Shown piece after piece: positions 61,964 to 64,000 of a stretch of 64,000 nt of DNA (the first letter of the stretch is position 1; each line of letters begins with the position of its first letter). The position numbers and the translations under genes are program-made. The notes under the pieces were generated by a model. The model made no database searches. It was not told where the DNA came from and saw only the letters and a program-made list of their open reading frames with translations. Origin of the DNA: Oscillospiraceae bacterium (lineage in GTDB: Bacteria > Bacillota > Clostridia > Oscillospirales > Oscillospiraceae); contig SVLI01000010.1 in NCBI GenBank assembly GCA_015068035.1, positions 1 through 64,000 of the forward strand, read 5' to 3'.

Positions 61964-63517
61964 TTATCTATTGCAGCAAAAGCTTTCCGGATGTCGGGGG
62001 TCTATCCCGGCATCCGGTTTTTTCTTTCCGAAACGCAGGCCGCACAGGCGCAGGAGCAGAACATACAGCAACACACTCAGACAAACGGACAGGGTGCACA
62101 GCAGACCCTCGCTGCGAACTAAGGGAAAAAACCGCATGGCGAGGCTTTGAAACTGCACTGTGCCAAGGGCGCAGAGTGCAGCGAGAAAGACGGCCTTTAA
62201 GGATACCTTCAGCCGCGAAATCTTCCGCAGGCGGTACATGCTCAGAATGAAGTTAAAGAGCTCGGTTGCGATGAGAATGATGATGTAACCGGTCAGGGCG
62301 TATTTGGGCAGCAGCAGAAAAACGAGCAGCACACTCACAGCGCTGTCGATGATGTTGACGCCCATGCACCAAAGCTGCTCGCCAAGTCCGCGCAGACAGC
62401 CGTCTGTGACCGTGTCCATATACATAATGGGCACAAGCCAGGCGAGGATACGGATATAGCGCCCGGCCTCGGCAGAATGGTAAACCGCGCTGCCAAGCAC
62501 TTCGGCGTTGGCATAGAGCAGCGCCGCCGCACCGACAGAAAATACCAGGCATTTTTCAATCAGACTGTTCACGGAGCGGGTGATGCCGAGCTGATCTCCT
62601 GCAACTTGCGACTCTGTCAACGCAGGGACAAGAAGTTCGCTGAGCGAAACTAGAATACAGCTTGGAAAGCTGATGATGGGGAAGGCCATCCCGTGAATGA
62701 CGCCGTATCCGGCCAAAGACGCATCGGCTGAGAGACCGGAGGCTTTTAGTCCACGGGGAATGAGCAGGTGCTGCAGGGTGGAAAGCGCGGTGCGTACATA
62801 GGCAGAGAGGGCGAGCGGAACGGCAACGCGAATCATGCGGGAAGGCAGGCGCTGACCCGCTGTGCCGTGCGGCATATGCCGGCGCAGGTCAAAGAGATAG
62901 AGCGTCAAATTCAGCAGAAAAGAGAACAGCTCCGCTGCACTGCCGCCAAGGACGACGGCAGCGCAGCTGCTTTCAATATCCAAAGAGGTGACGCGGCCAA
63001 GAAATAGAACGACCAGCGCAATGCGCACGATTTGTTCCACCACTTGCACAGCGGCGCTTTTCCACACGCGTCCGGAGGAGGTGAAGTAGCCGGAAAAAAC
63101 GGAAGAAAGCGAGATAAAGGGCAAGCTCAGCGCGACAATGCGCAGCGAGAGCACCGTGCGCGCATCACCGATCCACAGGAAACCGATTCGTTCTGCTCCG
63201 ATCCAGAGCAGCAGAGCAGCGGCGATGCCGAAGAGCACGCTGTAACAAAGACAAAGCCGCACAACGCGACGCACACCGCCGGGACGGTGCTGACCCATCT
63301 CCTCAGAGATCAGCCGTGTGGAGGCAAAGCGTATGCCGGATATGGCGAAAGTGGCGCTGAGAAACTGAACGGATGCGATCAGTTGAAACAGGCCAATGCC
63401 TGCCGAGCCGATGCGACCGGCCAGCCAAACCTGATAGAGCAGCGCTATACAGCGCATGGCAAGACCTGATGCTGTCAAAAGGGCTGTATTGCGCACAAGT
63501 GATTTATTTCCGTTCAA
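61964..63517 (-). CDS. SpoVB-like polysaccharide flippase (MOP superfamily)
   Basis: This 517-residue membrane protein has about 14 hydrophobic segments. The N-terminal pattern (LVRNTALLTASGLAMRCIALLYQVWLAGRIGSAGIGLFQLI) is typical of SpoVB/YtgP-type flippases of the MOP exporter superfamily. Members move lipid-linked peptidoglycan precursors or oligosaccharides, and SpoVB acts in spore cortex synthesis. The TTG start at 63517 uses AGGGGGTGAT, which is part of a hairpin. It follows the EamA gene closely. Confidence 0.83.
   Translation of the reverse strand: MNGNKSLVRNTALLTASGLAMRCIALLYQVWLAGRIGSAGIGLFQLIASVQFLSATFAISGIRFASTRLISEEMGQHRPGGVRRVVRLCLCYSVLFGIAAALLLWIGAERIGFLWIGDARTVLSLRIVALSLPFISLSSVFSGYFTSSGRVWKSAAVQVVEQIVRIALVVLFLGRVTSLDIESSCAAVVLGGSAAELFSFLLNLTLYLFDLRRHMPHGTAGQRLPSRMIRVAVPLALSAYVRTALSTLQHLLIPRGLKASGLSADASLAGYGVIHGMAFPIISFPSCILVSLSELLVPALTESQVAGDQLGITRSVNSLIEKCLVFSVGAAALLYANAEVLGSAVYHSAEAGRYIRILAWLVPIMYMDTVTDGCLRGLGEQLWCMGVNIIDSAVSVLLVFLLLPKYALTGYIIILIATELFNFILSMYRLRKISRLKVSLKAVFLAALCALGTVQFQSLAMRFFPLVRSEGLLCTLSVCLSVLLYVLLLRLCGLRFGKKKPDAGIDPRHPESFCCNR
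61987..62024 (+). terminator. Plus-oriented terminator inside the 3' end of the SpoVB-like gene
   Basis: The stem CCGGATG / CATCCGG with inner CGGG/CCCG pairs is followed on the plus strand by TTTTTTC. On the minus strand its T tract is weak and it lies within the last 20 codons of the flippase gene. Confidence 0.7.
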
Positions 63518-63524
63518 ATAAAAT

Positions 63525-63559
63525 CACCCCCTGTCCGAAAGATATGCGGACAGGGGGTG
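63525..63559 (-). terminator. Hairpin between the EamA and SpoVB-like genes, including the latter's ribosome site
   Basis: A perfect 13-bp stem (CACCCCCTGTCCG / CGGACAGGGGGTG) with a 9-base loop is followed on the minus strand by ATTTTATTTG. It works as a terminator of the EamA gene. Its 3' arm contains the AGGGGGTGAT ribosome site of the flippase gene. Confidence 0.8.
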
Positions 63560-63589
63560 GAAGTTTCCAATATTCGTTTTTGCTGAGCC

Positions 63590-64000
63590 TTAGCCTGATT
63601 GCCGACTTTGATCCTCGGCCTTGCTTCGTTTTCGTGTTCCGGTGTTGAGCACCACAATTGCAGCAACAACAAACACAACGCCAAGCGCGCCGGATAGCGT
63701 GAGCTTTTCCTGATACAGCACGATGCCGACAAGTGTTGCCACAACGGGTTCTGTTGAAGCCATGACGGCCGCTTTGCCGATTTCCGTTCCGCTGAGGCCG
63801 TAAGTATAGAGCAGATAGGGAAGAAAGCAGCTGAAGAGCCCCGTACTCAGAGACCAGAGGAAAGAGGGCAGGGAGGAGAAAATGCGCTGCACAGGCTCAT
63901 CAAAGCCCCAGATGATGCCTGCGCCAAGCGCCGCGATCAGCATGGCATAGAAATTGATGGTGCCGTTTTCATAGCCCCGGTCGAGCGCGAGACGGGCAAA
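63590..64000 (-). CDS. EamA/DMT-family transporter, partial (5' end beyond the window)
   Basis: The visible 136 C-terminal residues form four or five membrane segments of a drug/metabolite transporter: FYAMLIAALGAGIIWGF, LWSLSTGLFSCFLPYLLYTYGL, AAVMASTEPVVATLVGIVLYQEKLT and LGVVFVVAAIVVLN. The segment SGTEIGKAAVMASTEPVVA is the usual EamA repeat signature. The frame is open to the right edge, so the true start lies outside. The substrate is unknown. Confidence 0.85.
   Translation of the reverse strand, partial: FARLALDRGYENGTINFYAMLIAALGAGIIWGFDEPVQRIFSSLPSFLWSLSTGLFSCFLPYLLYTYGLSGTEIGKAAVMASTEPVVATLVGIVLYQEKLTLSGALGVVFVVAAIVVLNTGTRKRSKAEDQSRQSG

Noticed and set aside
61875-62150. 91-codon plus-strand ORF overlapping the flippase 3' end
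   Set aside because: It reads through a strong terminator and becomes Arg/Ser-rich antisense of the flippase, and the nearby GGGAGG site is spaced for a different, immediately stopped frame.

Overview
The window looks like a chromosomal segment of a moderately GC-rich, anaerobic, probably endospore-forming Clostridia member, most likely Oscillospirales. This is inferred from gene content: a CO dehydrogenase/acetyl-CoA synthase operon, SpoIID and a SpoVB-like flippase, split transketolase, PPi-type phosphofructokinase, DUF4364 and DUF1002 proteins, a tandem glycine riboswitch, and strong GGAGG ribosome sites with frequent TTG/GTG starts. I see no rRNA, tRNA, CRISPR array, insertion sequence or prophage. 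The left edge (1-372) carries a terminator but no recognisable gene, and the right edge cuts an EamA transporter.

Layout. 0.3-3.1 kb: a BlaI/BlaR1-like repressor and membrane-peptidase pair with two palindromic operators, then an XRE-type membrane regulator. 3.3-7.4 kb: a polar amino-acid ABC transporter with an M20 amidohydrolase. 7.5-8.5 kb: an esterase. 8.7-13.9 kb (minus): cooT-cooS-cooC-acsB, the CO/acetyl-CoA branch of the Wood-Ljungdahl pathway, driven by a promoter with a palindrome over its -10 box and a long leader. 14.3-24.5 kb: nadE (its glutaminase nucleophile replaced by Gly), two GNAT enzymes, a CDP-alcohol phosphatidyltransferase, an RlmD-type methyltransferase, a CapA-like protein, a Cys-rich unknown, then DUF4364-asnA-ECF S component. 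24.7-31.2 kb: a lipoprotein, then a minus-strand run hxlR-AKR-apbE-murT-pta-MBL. 31.4-35.2 kb: a four-gene operon (SDR, 3-hydroxyacyl-CoA dehydrogenase-like, cyclase-family hydrolase, BKACE) that matches the anaerobic phloroglucinol degradation pathway.

35.4-47.4 kb is mostly housekeeping: a DUF4349 lipoprotein, rpsF-ssb-rpsR, an AEC transporter, prfA-lepA, a metallophosphoesterase, a tyrosine phosphatase, a parvulin-type foldase, a tcdA-like gene and a membrane protein. 47.5-52.8 kb: spoIID, class II fba, then PPi-type pfk with split transketolase. 53-54.7 kb: an AGCS Na+/alanine-glycine symporter behind a tandem glycine riboswitch and terminator. 54.9-58 kb: a DUF1002 protein and rplU-rpmA-obgE. 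58-64 kb (minus): a glycerol-3-phosphate oxidation set (glpP, two flavoproteins, DUF1667) with a terminator between glpP and the flavoproteins that suits GlpP antitermination, then a SpoVB-like flippase and the EamA transporter.

How the genes fit together: the phloroglucinol route would yield acetoacetate and acetoacetyl-CoA. Pta and the CODH/ACS could connect the resulting acetyl-CoA with acetate and C1 flow. The fba/PPi-pfk/transketolase group could carry sedoheptulose-bisphosphate pentose interconversion. The methyl branch of Wood-Ljungdahl (acsC, acsD, acsE), ackA and gatD are not in this window.
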